Notes under the pieces: generated by a model
The model's input: only the letters and a program-made list of their open reading frames with translations
What the model was told of the DNA's origin: nothing
The model's database searches: none
Made by a program: the position numbers and the translations under genes
From: Niallia sp. NCCP-28
GTDB taxonomy: Bacteria > Bacillota > Bacilli > Bacillales > Cytobacillaceae
Assembly (NCBI RefSeq): GCF_023168165.1
Contig: NZ_BQYJ01000004.1
Span: forward strand, 1 to 64,000
Direction of reading: 5' to 3'
Length of the DNA stretch: 64,000 nucleotides
Part shown: piece by piece, positions 1 to 9,204 of the stretch
How positions within the stretch are numbered: position 1 is the stretch's first letter
Layout of the letters: the number at the start of each line of letters is the position of its first letter

Positions 1-1272
1 AAGGAAAGTGAAAATACCTTACCAAATAAAAAGGACGCAACGGTTGAAGCTATTTTAGACGGAAAAACAAAGGGATTTCGCCAAATCCTTCCTTTTTTAG
101 GTCCTGCTTTTATTGCCGCAATTGCTTATATTGATCCTGGCAATTTTGCAACAAATATTGCTGCTGGCTCTAAGTATGGCTATTTATTATTATGGGTTAT
201 ATTGTTTTCAAATATTATGGCATTGATTATCCAATCACTATCTGCAAAACTTGGAATTGCAACAGGGAAAAATTTGGCAGAAGTAGCGCGAGAAGAGTTT
301 CCAAAACCAGTTTCTGTTGGTTTGTGGATTCAAGGCGAACTTGTGATAATCGCGACTGATTTAGCTGAATTTATTGGGGCCGCTCTTGGCATCTATTTAT
401 TGTTTGGCATCCCAATGATTGAAGCAAGCATTATTGCCGCAATTGGTTCATTTGCAATTTTAGAATTGCAAAGAAGAGGATTCCGTTCACTAGAAGCTGG
501 CATTACAGCCATGCTTTTTATGGTAGTATTATCTTTTGTTGTACAAATGTTTTTTGCAAAGCCAGATATACATTCTGTTTTGCAGGGACTTTTCACTCCT
601 CAGTTTCAGGGAAATGACAGCATATTGCTTGCAGCAGGCATACTAGGAGCAACAGTTATGCCTCATGCCATTTATTTGCATTCTGCTTTAACTCAAAATA
701 GAATTGTCGGTCATTCTGATAAAGAAAAAAAAATTATCTTCCGTTTTGAATTTATTGATATTCTTATTGCAATGCTTGTTGCTGGCTTTATTAATGCTGC
801 GATGCTGATTGTTTCCAGTTCCTTATTTCATCAAAATGGATTATTTGTCGAAGATTTAGAAGTAGCCTTTCATCACTTTGAACGCTTGGTTAGTCCATTA
901 TCTGCCATTCTTTTTGGTTTAGGGCTATTAATTGCAGGTCTCTCTAGTTCTTCTGTAGGCACTATGTCTGGAGACGTTATTATGCAAGGATTTATTCATT
1001 ACAGAATCCCCCTTTATGTAAGAAGATTTATTACGATCATTCCACCTATTGCTATTATTGCTTCAGGGGTAAATCCCACTACTGCACTAGTGCTTAGTCA
1101 AGTGGTGTTATCTTTTGGAATTGGATTTGCATTAATTCCTCTCATTATGTTTACAAGTAATAAGCGCATTATGGGACCGCTCAAAAATTCAGCCATTATT
1201 ACCATAATTTCTTGGCTAATGGCGGTTATTATTGTCTTTTTAAATATATTTTTATTAATTCAAAGCTTTTAA
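1..1272 (+). CDS. mntH: Nramp-family Mn2+/H+ symporter MntH (5' end outside window)
   Basis: Imports Mn2+ (and related divalent metals) with protons across the cytoplasmic membrane. The reading frame is open from base 1, so the true start lies upstream. Just after the window edge it encodes the Nramp TM1 signature DPGNFATNI (about nt 136-162), and later the TM6 signature MPHAIYLHS, the two segments that bind the metal. About ten hydrophobic segments follow. An internal TTG at 202 would cut off the DPGN motif and cannot be the start. A shared terminator separates it from the convergent SOD-like gene. In Bacillus mntH is normally MntR-controlled; the operator would lie outside the window. Family call is very secure. 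Confidence 0.95.
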   Translation, partial: KESENTLPNKKDATVEAILDGKTKGFRQILPFLGPAFIAAIAYIDPGNFATNIAAGSKYGYLLLWVILFSNIMALIIQSLSAKLGIATGKNLAEVAREEFPKPVSVGLWIQGELVIIATDLAEFIGAALGIYLLFGIPMIEASIIAAIGSFAILELQRRGFRSLEAGITAMLFMVVLSFVVQMFFAKPDIHSVLQGLFTPQFQGNDSILLAAGILGATVMPHAIYLHSALTQNRIVGHSDKEKKIIFRFEFIDILIAMLVAGFINAAMLIVSSSLFHQNGLFVEDLEVAFHHFERLVSPLSAILFGLGLLIAGLSSSSVGTMSGDVIMQGFIHYRIPLYVRRFITIIPPIAIIASGVNPTTALVLSQVVLSFGIGFALIPLIMFTSNKRIMGPLKNSAIITIISWLMAVIIVFLNIFLLIQSF

Positions 1273-1317
1273 CAAGAAAAAATATTGCTTCTAAAATTTA
1301 TTTTTACAACACATAAA

Positions 1318-1350
1318 GCGATGCCGCTATTTTGTAGCATCGCCTTATTT
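1318..1350. terminator. Bidirectional Rho-independent terminator, mntH / sodC-like
   Basis: A 7-bp stem (GCGATGC / GCATCGC, 1318-1324 with 1337-1343) is followed by a T-rich run on the + strand. It lies between two convergent genes; the A-rich left flank lets it also serve the minus strand. Confidence 0.7.
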
Positions 1351-1351
1351 A

Positions 1352-1864
1352 TTATTTTTTTATGGCACTACAAGAAATCCGTGCGCCTGAATCTCCAGCG
1401 GGCTGCGTCATGCCATCATCCCCTGTTTCTGTTATCACAATAGATGTTCCCTTTTTTTGAAACAACGAATTTTTCCCTTCTTTTAAAGTAACTTGTGGGG
1501 CCATAATTTCCGCCTTTACTGTTCCATCATCTTCTGCAATAATGTTTGGCAGATCCCCAGCATGTGCACCCTTAGGGTGAAGAAGGCCATGTTCTTTTTT
1601 ATCTGGATTAAAATGATTTCCTGCTGTTTGAAAATCTGGAGCATCACATTTTTTTGTTTCATGAATATGAATGCCATGAACACCAGGCGTTAATCCTTTT
1701 AAATCTAAACTTAGCATAACCCCATTTGATTTCTCCGTTAATGTAATGGTTCCTAATGAATCTCCTACATCATTAAACATTTCTACATCCATTTTTGTCA
1801 CATTTCCTTGCGCGCATCCGCTAAGAAGAAACAGCATAGCACCTACTACAATTAATTTTTTCAT
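1352..1864 (-). CDS. Cu/Zn superoxide dismutase-like lipoprotein with an altered Cu ligand
   Basis: SOD_Cu family protein, 170 aa, probably anchored outside the membrane: it starts MKKLIVVGAMLFLLSGC, a lipoprotein signal with Cys17 as the lipobox cysteine. The ATG at 1864 is preferred over an upstream in-frame codon because GCGGAGGC lies just ahead of it. Metal-site segments are visible: GIHIHE (two Cu His), GNHFNP (bridging His), KEHG and AHAGDL (Zn His/Asp), plus the conserved Cys pair. The fourth Cu ligand, normally VxH near the C-terminus, reads IVITETGDD, with Thr in place of His. B. subtilis YojM is a known paralogue lacking Cu ligands, so the enzyme may be weakly active or inactive. 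Confidence 0.85.
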   Translation of the reverse strand: MKKLIVVGAMLFLLSGCAQGNVTKMDVEMFNDVGDSLGTITLTEKSNGVMLSLDLKGLTPGVHGIHIHETKKCDAPDFQTAGNHFNPDKKEHGLLHPKGAHAGDLPNIIAEDDGTVKAEIMAPQVTLKEGKNSLFQKKGTSIVITETGDDGMTQPAGDSGARISCSAIKK

Positions 1865-2016
1865 TTTTTTAGCCTCCGCAAACATTTTTTTTAGTTTTTG
1901 TAGAAACAAACATATTTATGCCCGTTTATTCATGTCCACAAAAAAAGCAATATGATACTATTTAGTCAGCGGCTAAGCAAACATAGACGCCTATAAAAAA
2001 TGAAGGGGGTTTTATT

Positions 2017-2397
2017 TTGTCAGAATTAAAGGTAGGAGAAGTTGTTTCTGCTTTTTATAAAACAGGAAAATATATAGGGGAGATAAAGGAAATTCGTAGC
2101 CAAAGTTATTTGGTGGAAGTTCTTGCTGTTTTAAAGCACCCTATGCAAGGAGATCTTCATCATCCAAAAGCAGTAGAAGGTGTTTTTTTTCATGAACGCA
2201 AAGCGCTTAGCTTTAAAGAAAAAACAAATGTCCCAAAACAAATGGCCAAAAGATTTGAAGAATCTATTCCAAGCTATCAAGATTCTTTAAATGCCGCTTT
2301 AGAAAAAATGCGACAAGAACTTTCTGAAGATTCATCAGAATTTGCCCAGCGTAGTTTGCAAAACCTTGCTATTATTGAAAAAGAGTATTCTTTGTAA
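2017..2397 (+). CDS. kapB: Kinase-associated protein KapB
   Basis: KapB family, 126 aa. In B. subtilis it is required for KinB to feed phosphate into the sporulation phosphorelay. The N-terminal half has a beta-rich start (KVGEVVSAFYKTGKYIGEI) and the KHPMQGDLHHP segment; the C-terminal half is a charged helix. Translation starts at TTG 2017 behind AAGGGGGT. In B. subtilis kapB follows kinB, but here the upstream neighbour is the SOD-like gene and no kinB is present. It converges on kapD, which matches the conserved neighbourhood. Recognised from sequence and synteny. Confidence 0.85.
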   Translation: MSELKVGEVVSAFYKTGKYIGEIKEIRSQSYLVEVLAVLKHPMQGDLHHPKAVEGVFFHERKALSFKEKTNVPKQMAKRFEESIPSYQDSLNAALEKMRQELSEDSSEFAQRSLQNLAIIEKEYSL

Positions 2398-2474
2398 CAT
2401 AAAACTTCAGCCATTGAGATTATTACTGGCTGTTAAATAGGGAGCAACAATCCTTTTCATTCATTAATGCAAAT

Positions 2475-2523
2475 AAAAAAGTGGGATAAATGAAAATGCT
2501 TCGTTTCATTCACCCCACTTTTT
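2475..2523. terminator. Bidirectional terminator, kapB / kapD
   Basis: Long inverted repeat: AAAAAAGTGGG (2475-2485) pairs with CCCACTTTTT (2514-2523), with an inner ATGAAA/TTTCAT stem. A and T runs on the two sides make it usable from both converging genes. Confidence 0.8.
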
Positions 2524-2551
2524 CACATATACTCTTACTGTTTGATTTCCT

Positions 2552-3169
2552 TTAAGCAAACTTATTAAATAGTTTCGAAACATCAATTAAGTCTCCAATA
2601 GTTGTTGGTTCAGGTTTTTCCAAATATTTTTTGTCCTGTTCTACAAGCCTGAAAATATGATAGGTCGTTAAAGCGTCATCCAAAGCACAATGATGTCTCC
2701 CAGTTCCTTCTCTCCCATATTCTTTAACAGCCTTCCATAAACCAGTTTGATTTTGGTCACCAAAAAAACGCTTATATTCCATCGACAAATCTATTTCGTC
2801 CAATTGCAGAGAAAAGGGAATGCCCGCTTTAAAGCAGTTATTCTTTAATACCTTCATATCCATATTGCCCCAAGTGACAATAATATTGCGATAGCCGCAA
2901 CATACTTCCTCTATTTTCTTCACTAAGTCGTAAAAAGATATTCCTTTATTCACCTCTTGTTGTGATATATGTAGAAAGGATTTGCATCTTTCAGAAAGAA
3001 TTGGAAATTTACGGGGAGCAACATAGGACGAAAATTTTTCTCTAACGACATCATTTACAACCGCTACAATACCCACTTCAATAATTTCAGGAAAAAAACC
3101 TTTAAATTTTGCACTTTTTTCAGGCATTGTAAATTCAAAGTCAATAAATACATATTGAGTTTTTTCCAT
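2552..3169 (-). CDS. kapD: KapD, DEDD-type 3'-5' exonuclease-fold inhibitor of the KinA pathway
   Basis: 205 aa. In B. subtilis KapD acts negatively on KinA-dependent sporulation and carries an exonuclease III/RNase T-like fold. The DEDD elements are visible: FIDFEFT near residue 10 (Asp-Glu), a central TWGNMDMKVLKNN segment, and HHCALDDALTTYHIF (His and Asp) near the C-terminus, so the nuclease site looks intact. Start is ATG 3169 behind GAAGGTGA; an upstream in-frame GTG would precede the ribosome-binding site. Synteny kapD-pbpD matches B. subtilis. Confidence 0.88.
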   Translation of the reverse strand: MEKTQYVFIDFEFTMPEKSAKFKGFFPEIIEVGIVAVVNDVVREKFSSYVAPRKFPILSERCKSFLHISQQEVNKGISFYDLVKKIEEVCCGYRNIIVTWGNMDMKVLKNNCFKAGIPFSLQLDEIDLSMEYKRFFGDQNQTGLWKAVKEYGREGTGRHHCALDDALTTYHIFRLVEQDKKYLEKPEPTTIGDLIDVSKLFNKFA

Positions 3170-3432
3170 CTTTTCACCTTCTTTCACACTCTTATGACGA
3201 AAACAGATGATTCTAATGATTTCCTACTACTAAAATATGAAAACAAATGCAACATTTATGTTTTTATTTTATTATAACAGAATATTTCGGTATCCTTTTT
3301 AATTTTCTGTATTTTTTATAAGAATTATGGAAAAATTTTTAATAAAAGGGGCACCAAAAAAAGAAGTAATCTTTATTTAAATACTATATGATAAAAAGGA
3401 ACTACTACTAAAGACTAAGCAGAGGAAAAATC

Positions 3433-5289
3433 GTGGCCAAAAAAAGAAATTATATCATTATATGCATTCTGTTCAGCTTATTTATTTGTATGGTTATAGC
3501 TGTAGCAAAAGAAAAAAAGCAGCTAGTCAGCTTTCATGGTTATTTAGAAAAAAAAATACCTATGTCAAATCTGGAGCTTGAAGAAACAAGCTATATAAAG
3601 GATCAACATAATCAAGTTATATCAGAAATTCAAACATCTATTCACAGAAAAAGCCTAACGGAAGAGGAAATACCTGATTTTATAAAACAAGTATTTATTC
3701 TTTCAGAAGATCAACATTTCTATGAACATAAAGGCTTTGATGTTCCCTCCATTGGCAGAGCGCTATTTACCAATTTAGAAGCGCAAAACATTAAACAAGG
3801 AGCCAGTACAATTACACAACAGCTGGCACGGAACTACTTAAAATCTTATGATAAAACATATAACCGCAAACTGCAGGAACTTTTTTATGCATATGAATTG
3901 GAGCAGAAAAGAACAAAAAAAGAAATTTTGACTGATTACATAAATGCCATTTATTTTGCTAATGGAATGTACGGTTTAGAAGCGGCGGCAGAGTATTATT
4001 TTAGCCATTCTGCAGGGGAATTGACAAATGCGCAACTTGTTTTTTTAGCAAGCATTCCTAATAATCCAACTGTCTATAATCCCATTAATCATTTCAGCCA
4101 TACAAAAAAAAGGCAGGAACGACTGATAGACTTGCTTGCAGCCCATAACATTATCTCTAAAAAAGAAGGCCTGTTATTAAAAAAAGAGAAAATCATCTTA
4201 AAGCACAAAAAAACGATTGATTTATACCCAGACTATACAACTTATGTCAAAGAAGAATTAAAACAATTATTTGCTGAAAACAATGGCTATAGCAAAAAAC
4301 TCCAAACTGCTTCAGATAAAGAAAAACAAGTATTAGAAAAAAAGCTGCAGGAAGAAGTAGCTGATTTATATAAAAAAGGGATTACCATTCAAACCGCGCT
4401 TTCACCATCGATTCAAAAAAATGCTGTACTAGCGCTGAATAAAACACTTGCACCTTATGAAACAGAAGGTGCAGTAGTTATTATAAATCATCATACACAT
4501 CAAATTATTGCATTAGCAGGAGGAAAAAACTATAAAAAGCATGATTTTAACCGAAGTTATCAAGCCTATCGTCAGCCAGGTTCTGCCATTAAACCTATTT
4601 TAGTATATGCTCCTTATCTAGAAGAAACAAAAAAAGGGCTTTATTCTAAAGTAAATGCGGGGGCTTATTGCAGCGGAAGCTACTGCCCCCAAAATTATAG
4701 CGGCAAAAATTATGGAATGGTTACAATTGAAAAGGCATTTATCCATTCTTACAATACACCTGCTGTAAGACTTTTAGATGCTCTCGGAATAGAGAAGGCC
4801 TTTACTTATTTACAGCCATTCCAATTCCAGCGAGTTTCTAAAAATGACCATCATTTATCAGCAGCAGTCGGGGGACTTTCTTCAGGGCTCACCCCTCTTG
4901 AACTAACAGATGCTTATACTACGTTTGGAAACGATGGAATGTATCAAAAGGCAAGAGCTATCCTTTCAGTCAAAGATGCAAAAGGAAAAGAAATAATGAG
5001 ATGGAAAAACAGATCAATTCCTGTTTGGAGCGAACAAACAAATGAAAAAATGAGGAGGCTGCTACAACAGACGGTTACATCTGGCACTGCAAAAAAGGCT
5101 TATTTCCCCTCAGCTTATCTTGGCGGCAAAACAGGCACTACCAATAACTATAAAGACTATTGGATTGTAGGTTTATCAGATAAACAGACAGCAGGCGTTT
5201 GGATTGGCAAAGACCAGCCAAGCAGCTTAAAAACGATAGAATCTCATTCTCTGCATCTTAAAATATGGAAACAAATAATGCAAAAATAA
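3433..5289 (+). CDS. pbpD: Class A penicillin-binding protein (PBP4-like)
   Basis: Bifunctional peptidoglycan glycosyltransferase and transpeptidase, 618 aa, anchored by one N-terminal transmembrane segment (about residues 7-25). The GT51 domain shows EDQHFYEHKGFD and GASTITQQLARN (about residues 95-140). The transpeptidase domain shows the active-site tetrad SAIK in QPGSAIKP, the SYN triad (HSYNTPA) and KTG (GGKTGTT). It lacks the long C-terminal tail of PBP1. GTG start at 3433 follows AGAGGAAA. Position between kapD and a yufK-like gene matches pbpD of B. subtilis. Its stop codon is embedded in a dispersed repeat. Confidence 0.9.
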   Translation: MAKKRNYIIICILFSLFICMVIAVAKEKKQLVSFHGYLEKKIPMSNLELEETSYIKDQHNQVISEIQTSIHRKSLTEEEIPDFIKQVFILSEDQHFYEHKGFDVPSIGRALFTNLEAQNIKQGASTITQQLARNYLKSYDKTYNRKLQELFYAYELEQKRTKKEILTDYINAIYFANGMYGLEAAAEYYFSHSAGELTNAQLVFLASIPNNPTVYNPINHFSHTKKRQERLIDLLAAHNIISKKEGLLLKKEKIILKHKKTIDLYPDYTTYVKEELKQLFAENNGYSKKLQTASDKEKQVLEKKLQEEVADLYKKGITIQTALSPSIQKNAVLALNKTLAPYETEGAVVIINHHTHQIIALAGGKNYKKHDFNRSYQAYRQPGSAIKPILVYAPYLEETKKGLYSKVNAGAYCSGSYCPQNYSGKNYGMVTIEKAFIHSYNTPAVRLLDALGIEKAFTYLQPFQFQRVSKNDHHLSAAVGGLSSGLTPLELTDAYTTFGNDGMYQKARAILSVKDAKGKEIMRWKNRSIPVWSEQTNEKMRRLLQQTVTSGTAKKAYFPSAYLGGKTGTTNNYKDYWIVGLSDKQTAGVWIGKDQPSSLKTIESHSLHLKIWKQIMQK

Positions 5290-5440
5290 AGTGAAACTTC
5301 AATCAGTGAGGGTTTTCCATTTCCCCCACTGATTGTTGGCTGAATCAACCAGGCTTTGATGGGCAAATTTCTACCCAACTAGTTTTTTCCTTTTTTCTTT
5401 ATCCCCTTGAGGTGGGGTCAAAAGTTCGTTAATGCGTGAT
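5286..5440 (+). repeat. Dispersed repeat family R, copy 1 (long form)
   Basis: Begins ATAAAGTGAAACTTC and runs to GTTAATGCGTGATAAA. It contains an imperfect CAGTGAGGG / CCCCCACTG hairpin and a GGGCAAATTTCTACCC hairpin. The TAA of pbpD (5287-5289) lies in the first bases of the repeat. Related copies are listed at 12608, 32932, 40273, 53733, 61285 and 61990. Confidence 0.7.
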
Positions 5441-5492
5441 AAAAAGGCTGTCCAAAGTCAATTTTTCTGACTATTGAACAGCCTCTTTTTCC
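5441..5492. terminator. Bidirectional terminator, pbpD / yufK-like
   Basis: AAAAAGGCTGTCCAA pairs with TTGAACAGCCTCTTTTT around an inner AGTCA/TGACT stem. It lies between converging genes and directly follows the repeat. Confidence 0.75.
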
Positions 5493-5558
5493 ATTCAAGA
5501 ATATGGGTATATTAAAAATCGTAAATTTAATGGATTTCCCCCTTTTGGGAAAACTTTT

Positions 5559-6116
5559 TCAAATAGGCAGGTTCCTCAATAGCATGTTATAGAGCTTTAA
5601 GCAAAAAAAGACAATAGTTGCTAAAAGAAGAGACCACGTAAGCACTTGGAATAAAATAATAAAAATCATTCCTGTAAAACTTAAACTGGCACTTGCTGCA
5701 TTTACAAAGTAAACAAAATACACAAGCGCTGTTATTATAAAGATGGCAGCAAGCAATATCGGATAAAAAATGCAAAATAATGAAATAATACTTCCAATAA
5801 AATAGATACTGCTCCCTTTTTTTGCCTTCACAAGACTTTCCCCTGTTGAATCTGCAGAAAAAAATAATAAAGACAGTTGATTTATAGTATCAGCCATAAG
5901 TTTTAATGCAGAAAATATCATAAAAAAGCAACCTGCTAAAAAAATAAGCAAAACCAGTCTGATGCTCGTTTCTGTAAAAAATTCTAATAATCCTTTGTAT
6001 ATTCCGATTTCCCTAAATAATGACAACAATGCAGTTTCTGTATTCATAGCAAATGCTAGACTAAACAAACTAATCGAAAAAAGAGGGAAATAGCTTGTAA
6101 CATATGTATTGTTCAT
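5559..6116 (-). CDS. YufK-like integral membrane protein (DUF5366-type)
   Basis: 185 aa, mostly hydrophobic, with about five predicted membrane segments (near residues 10-30, 50-75, 100-130, 133-150 and 155-178). The start NNTYVTSYFPLF and the segment FSALKLMADTINQLSLLFFS resemble the uncharacterised YufK family, which also lies just beyond pbpD in B. subtilis. No catalytic motif is visible and the function is unknown. ATG 6116 follows AGGAAGG. It sits 72 nt downstream of, and probably co-transcribed with, the small gene at 6189-6407. Confidence 0.6.
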   Translation of the reverse strand: MNNTYVTSYFPLFSISLFSLAFAMNTETALLSLFREIGIYKGLLEFFTETSIRLVLLIFLAGCFFMIFSALKLMADTINQLSLLFFSADSTGESLVKAKKGSSIYFIGSIISLFCIFYPILLAAIFIITALVYFVYFVNAASASLSFTGMIFIILFQVLTWSLLLATIVFFCLKLYNMLLRNLPI

Positions 6117-6188
6117 GAATACCTTCCTAAAAATACCTTCCTTATCACAACTAAAATTCTACTTGCCATTATGGATGAAAAAATTCCT

Positions 6189-6407
6189 CTATCTACTCCC
6201 TTCCTCCAAAGAATCATCTGCTATTTGCCGAATATACTCTCTCGGTTCAAACCGCATATCTACATTAATAAAAAATCTGTCTAAGTTTTCTGATGCTACA
6301 CTATCTATTGGAGAATAAAACTCCCTTTTTTGCATTTGATTGATACAAAATGCACCAATGAATATTATCCCAAAAATAAACAAAGACAAGCAAATTTTAT
6401 GCACCAT
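6189..6407 (-). CDS. Small single-span membrane protein, unknown function
   Basis: 72 aa: an N-terminal hydrophobic segment (residues 3-22, ISLFIFGIIFIGAF-like) followed by a short polar tail (FYSPIDSVASEN to the end). The ATG is preceded by a strong GGAGGGAGGGG, which supports real translation. The tail is probably extracellular, but no family was recognised. It shares its position, between yufK and mrpA, with the small B. subtilis gene yufS, but sequence relatedness could not be judged. Divergent from the mrp operon. Confidence 0.55.
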   Translation of the reverse strand: MVHKICLSLFIFGIIFIGAFCINQMQKREFYSPIDSVASENLDRFFINVDMRFEPREYIRQIADDSLEEGSR

Positions 6408-6807
6408 TCCCCTCCCTCCTTTTTCTTATACTTGCAGAAAAATTCCAATCAGATAAGACTATACAAAAGAATTTCTAGTCTATTTTCAAAACAACACAGA
6501 TTTATTTAATAAGCAATTATTCAACATTACAAAATATTTTTTAAAATTTTATTTAGTTTTTTCTTTTTCTTATCCTTTTATACAAAAAATAAAAAATTTT
6601 TTCCGAGGAATTTTTACGCATTTCTACCTATTTAATAAACAAACTAATAATAAAGAGATAGAAGCAATACGGGTTGTGCAGAGCCTTTTTTTTTGCGTTA
6701 TAATCTTATTTAATTAATGGAAATGAACATTTTAGCAGGCTGATAGGATTGCAGTTTTTTCTGAATGCTATTTTTGTTCATTTATTTTTGCTAAGGAGGT
6801 TATTACT
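6408..6807. other. Intergenic region carrying the mrp operon leader
   Basis: 400 bp between divergent transcription units, very AT-rich. A possible sigma-A promoter for mrp is TTGTGC (6674-6679) and TATAAT (6699-6704); its 19-nt spacer is long, so the assignment is weak. No operator or riboswitch was recognised. A strong AAGGAGGT lies just before the mrpA TTG start. Confidence 0.4.
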
Positions 6808-9204
6808 TTGACATTGCTACACTGGGCTGCATTATCTCCCTTTATTTACGCATTGTTTATTCCATTCATACATAAATGGTTTAAAAATCTGCATATGGGA
6901 TGGTTTATTCTGCCGCTGCCTACTGCTTTATTTTGCTATCTTCTGAGCATGATTCCAACAACAGCTGCTAATGAAACCATAGTAGAGGTGGCTAATTGGA
7001 TTCCATCATTACATATAGACTTTACAGTAAATTTAGATGGTCTTTCTCTATTATTCGCCTTATTGATAACTGGAATTGGTGCGTTGGTATTGTTATATTC
7101 CACTTTTTATTTAGATAAACAAAAAGAAAAACTTAACCTTTTTTATTTTTATTTGCTTTTATTTATGGGGGCTATGCTTGGCATCGTTCTTTCCGATAAC
7201 TTGATTGTTCTTTATACATTTTGGGAAATCACTAGCTTATCATCCTTCTTATTAATTGGTTATTGGAACGAAAGAGAAAAATCCCGAAACGGTGCACTTA
7301 AATCAATGATTGTTACTGTCTTTGGCGGTTTATCTTTATTAGGCGGCATCATCTTGCTTTATTTATTGACAGGTTCTTTTGAAATCAGAGAAATTATTGC
7401 CTATATCCAGCAACAAGATGTTCATTCGCATCCTTTTTTTCTTTTAAGCATGTTCTGTTTATTAATAGGGGCATTTACAAAATCAGCACAATTTCCATTC
7501 CACATTTGGCTGCCTGACGCTATGGAAGCGCCGACGCCGGTTAGTGCTTATTTGCATTCTGCTACAATGGTTAAAGCAGGAATTTACCTTGTTGCTAGAC
7601 TAACCCCAATCTATGCTGAGTCTGCCTATTGGTTATGGACAATCGCTGCAGTCGGAATAATTACGTTATTGTACGGTTCCTTTTTTGCAGTCAAGCAAAC
7701 TGATTTGAAAGGAATTTTAGCGTATTCTACCATTAGTCAATTAGGTCTTATCATGTCGTTATTAGGATTAGGTGCAGCAAGCGTTCACTTTTCCTTAGAA
7801 AATGACTATTTTACAATTGCTACTGCTGCTGCCTTATTCCATTTAGTGAATCATGCAACATTTAAGGGAAGCTTATTTATGATGGTAGGAATTGTAGATC
7901 ATGAAACTGGCACAAGAGATATTCGAAAGTTAGGCGGTCTAATGACATTTATGCCAATTACCTTTAGCATTGCTGTTATTGGCGCTTTTTCTATGGCTGG
8001 TTTGCCGCCATTTAATGGTTTTCTTAGCAAAGAAATGTTTTTTACCGCTATGATAAATATAACGAAATTTGATTTATTCCAATTTAACACTTGGGGCGTG
8101 CTGTTCCCAATACTCGCATGGATAGCAAGTGTTTTTACTTTTATTTACAGCATGTTGCTAGTCTTTAGAGTGTTTGCAGGAAAATATAAACCGGAGCAGC
8201 TGCCAACTAAACCACATGAGGCACCAATTGGCATGCTTATTTCACCATTGATACTCGTATCTCTAGTTATAGTTATTGGACTATTTCCTAATATTCTTTC
8301 CAATACCATTTTATCGCCTGCTATCACTGCAGTTTATGGAGGTGTTCCATCCTACGACCTTCATATCTATCATTGGCATGGATTTAACATAGAATTTTTT
8401 ATGACAATTGGTGTATTTGTCCTTGGAATTCTTTTAACCTTAACTTTTACAAAGTGGAAAAATTTCTATCGAATATTTCCATATAGCATAAACGCTCTTT
8501 ATAACTTTCTGATAGAAAAAGGGAAACTTTGGTCAAAACAATTAACAAATAGATATATGGTAGGTTCTATTCGGACATATCTTCTCTATATTCTTACATT
8601 TTTAGTTGCTACTGCAGGCTATACTTTATTAACAAAAAATGGAGTCAACTTTTACGGAAAAAACTTAGCTCAGATTGGATTGTATGAAATAGTTTTATCA
8701 CTGATATTAATCGTTGCGACCATTTCTATTCTTTTCGCAAAATCCCGCTTAGCTTCCATCATTTTATTAGGGGCTGTCGGCTATAGTGTTTCCCTGTTTT
8801 TTGTTATTTTTCAAGCCCCAGATCTGGCATTGACTCAGTTAGTAATAGAAACTGTTTCTGTTGCATTATTTTTATTATGTTTCTATCATTTGCCTAGAAA
8901 TGCACGAAAAAAGGAAAGCATTGGCTTTAAAATGAATAATGCTATCATCTCCGTATTAGTGGGAATTACCTTTAGCATTATTGCGATTTCCAGCTATAAT
9001 ACTAAATTATTCGATTCGATTTCATCCTACTATGTAGAGAATACCTATAAAAAAGCAGCTGGAGAAAATATGGTTAATGTTATATTAGTTGATTTTCGTG
9101 GATTTGATACTTTATTTGAAATTGCAGTACTTGCTATTGCTGCGATTGGAATCTACACGATGATTAAGCTGCGATTAGGAGGAAATAACCGTGAAAACAA
9201 ATGA
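6808..9204 (+). CDS. mrpA: Mrp Na+/H+ antiporter subunit A
   Basis: Largest subunit of the hetero-oligomeric Mrp antiporter in the cytoplasmic membrane, 798 aa, the usual length. The N-terminal two thirds are homologous to complex I subunit NuoL: see FWEITSLSSFLLIGYW and WLPDAMEAPTPVSAYLHSA, with conserved charged residues in membrane helices. The C-terminal third is the MrpA-specific MrpB-like extension (APDLALTQLVIETVS). Translation starts at TTG 6808 behind AAGGAGGT. First gene of mrpABCDEFG and overlaps mrpB by 14 nt. The complex exports Na+ and supports alkaline pH homeostasis. Confidence 0.96.
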   Translation: MTLLHWAALSPFIYALFIPFIHKWFKNLHMGWFILPLPTALFCYLLSMIPTTAANETIVEVANWIPSLHIDFTVNLDGLSLLFALLITGIGALVLLYSTFYLDKQKEKLNLFYFYLLLFMGAMLGIVLSDNLIVLYTFWEITSLSSFLLIGYWNEREKSRNGALKSMIVTVFGGLSLLGGIILLYLLTGSFEIREIIAYIQQQDVHSHPFFLLSMFCLLIGAFTKSAQFPFHIWLPDAMEAPTPVSAYLHSATMVKAGIYLVARLTPIYAESAYWLWTIAAVGIITLLYGSFFAVKQTDLKGILAYSTISQLGLIMSLLGLGAASVHFSLENDYFTIATAAALFHLVNHATFKGSLFMMVGIVDHETGTRDIRKLGGLMTFMPITFSIAVIGAFSMAGLPPFNGFLSKEMFFTAMINITKFDLFQFNTWGVLFPILAWIASVFTFIYSMLLVFRVFAGKYKPEQLPTKPHEAPIGMLISPLILVSLVIVIGLFPNILSNTILSPAITAVYGGVPSYDLHIYHWHGFNIEFFMTIGVFVLGILLTLTFTKWKNFYRIFPYSINALYNFLIEKGKLWSKQLTNRYMVGSIRTYLLYILTFLVATAGYTLLTKNGVNFYGKNLAQIGLYEIVLSLILIVATISILFAKSRLASIILLGAVGYSVSLFFVIFQAPDLALTQLVIETVSVALFLLCFYHLPRNARKKESIGFKMNNAIISVLVGITFSIIAISSYNTKLFDSISSYYVENTYKKAAGENMVNVILVDFRGFDTLFEIAVLAIAAIGIYTMIKLRLGGNNRENK

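Noticed and set aside
202-1272. mntH starting at internal TTG 202
   Set aside because: Frame is open to base 1 and the DPGN motif lies upstream of 202, so the gene simply begins outside the window.
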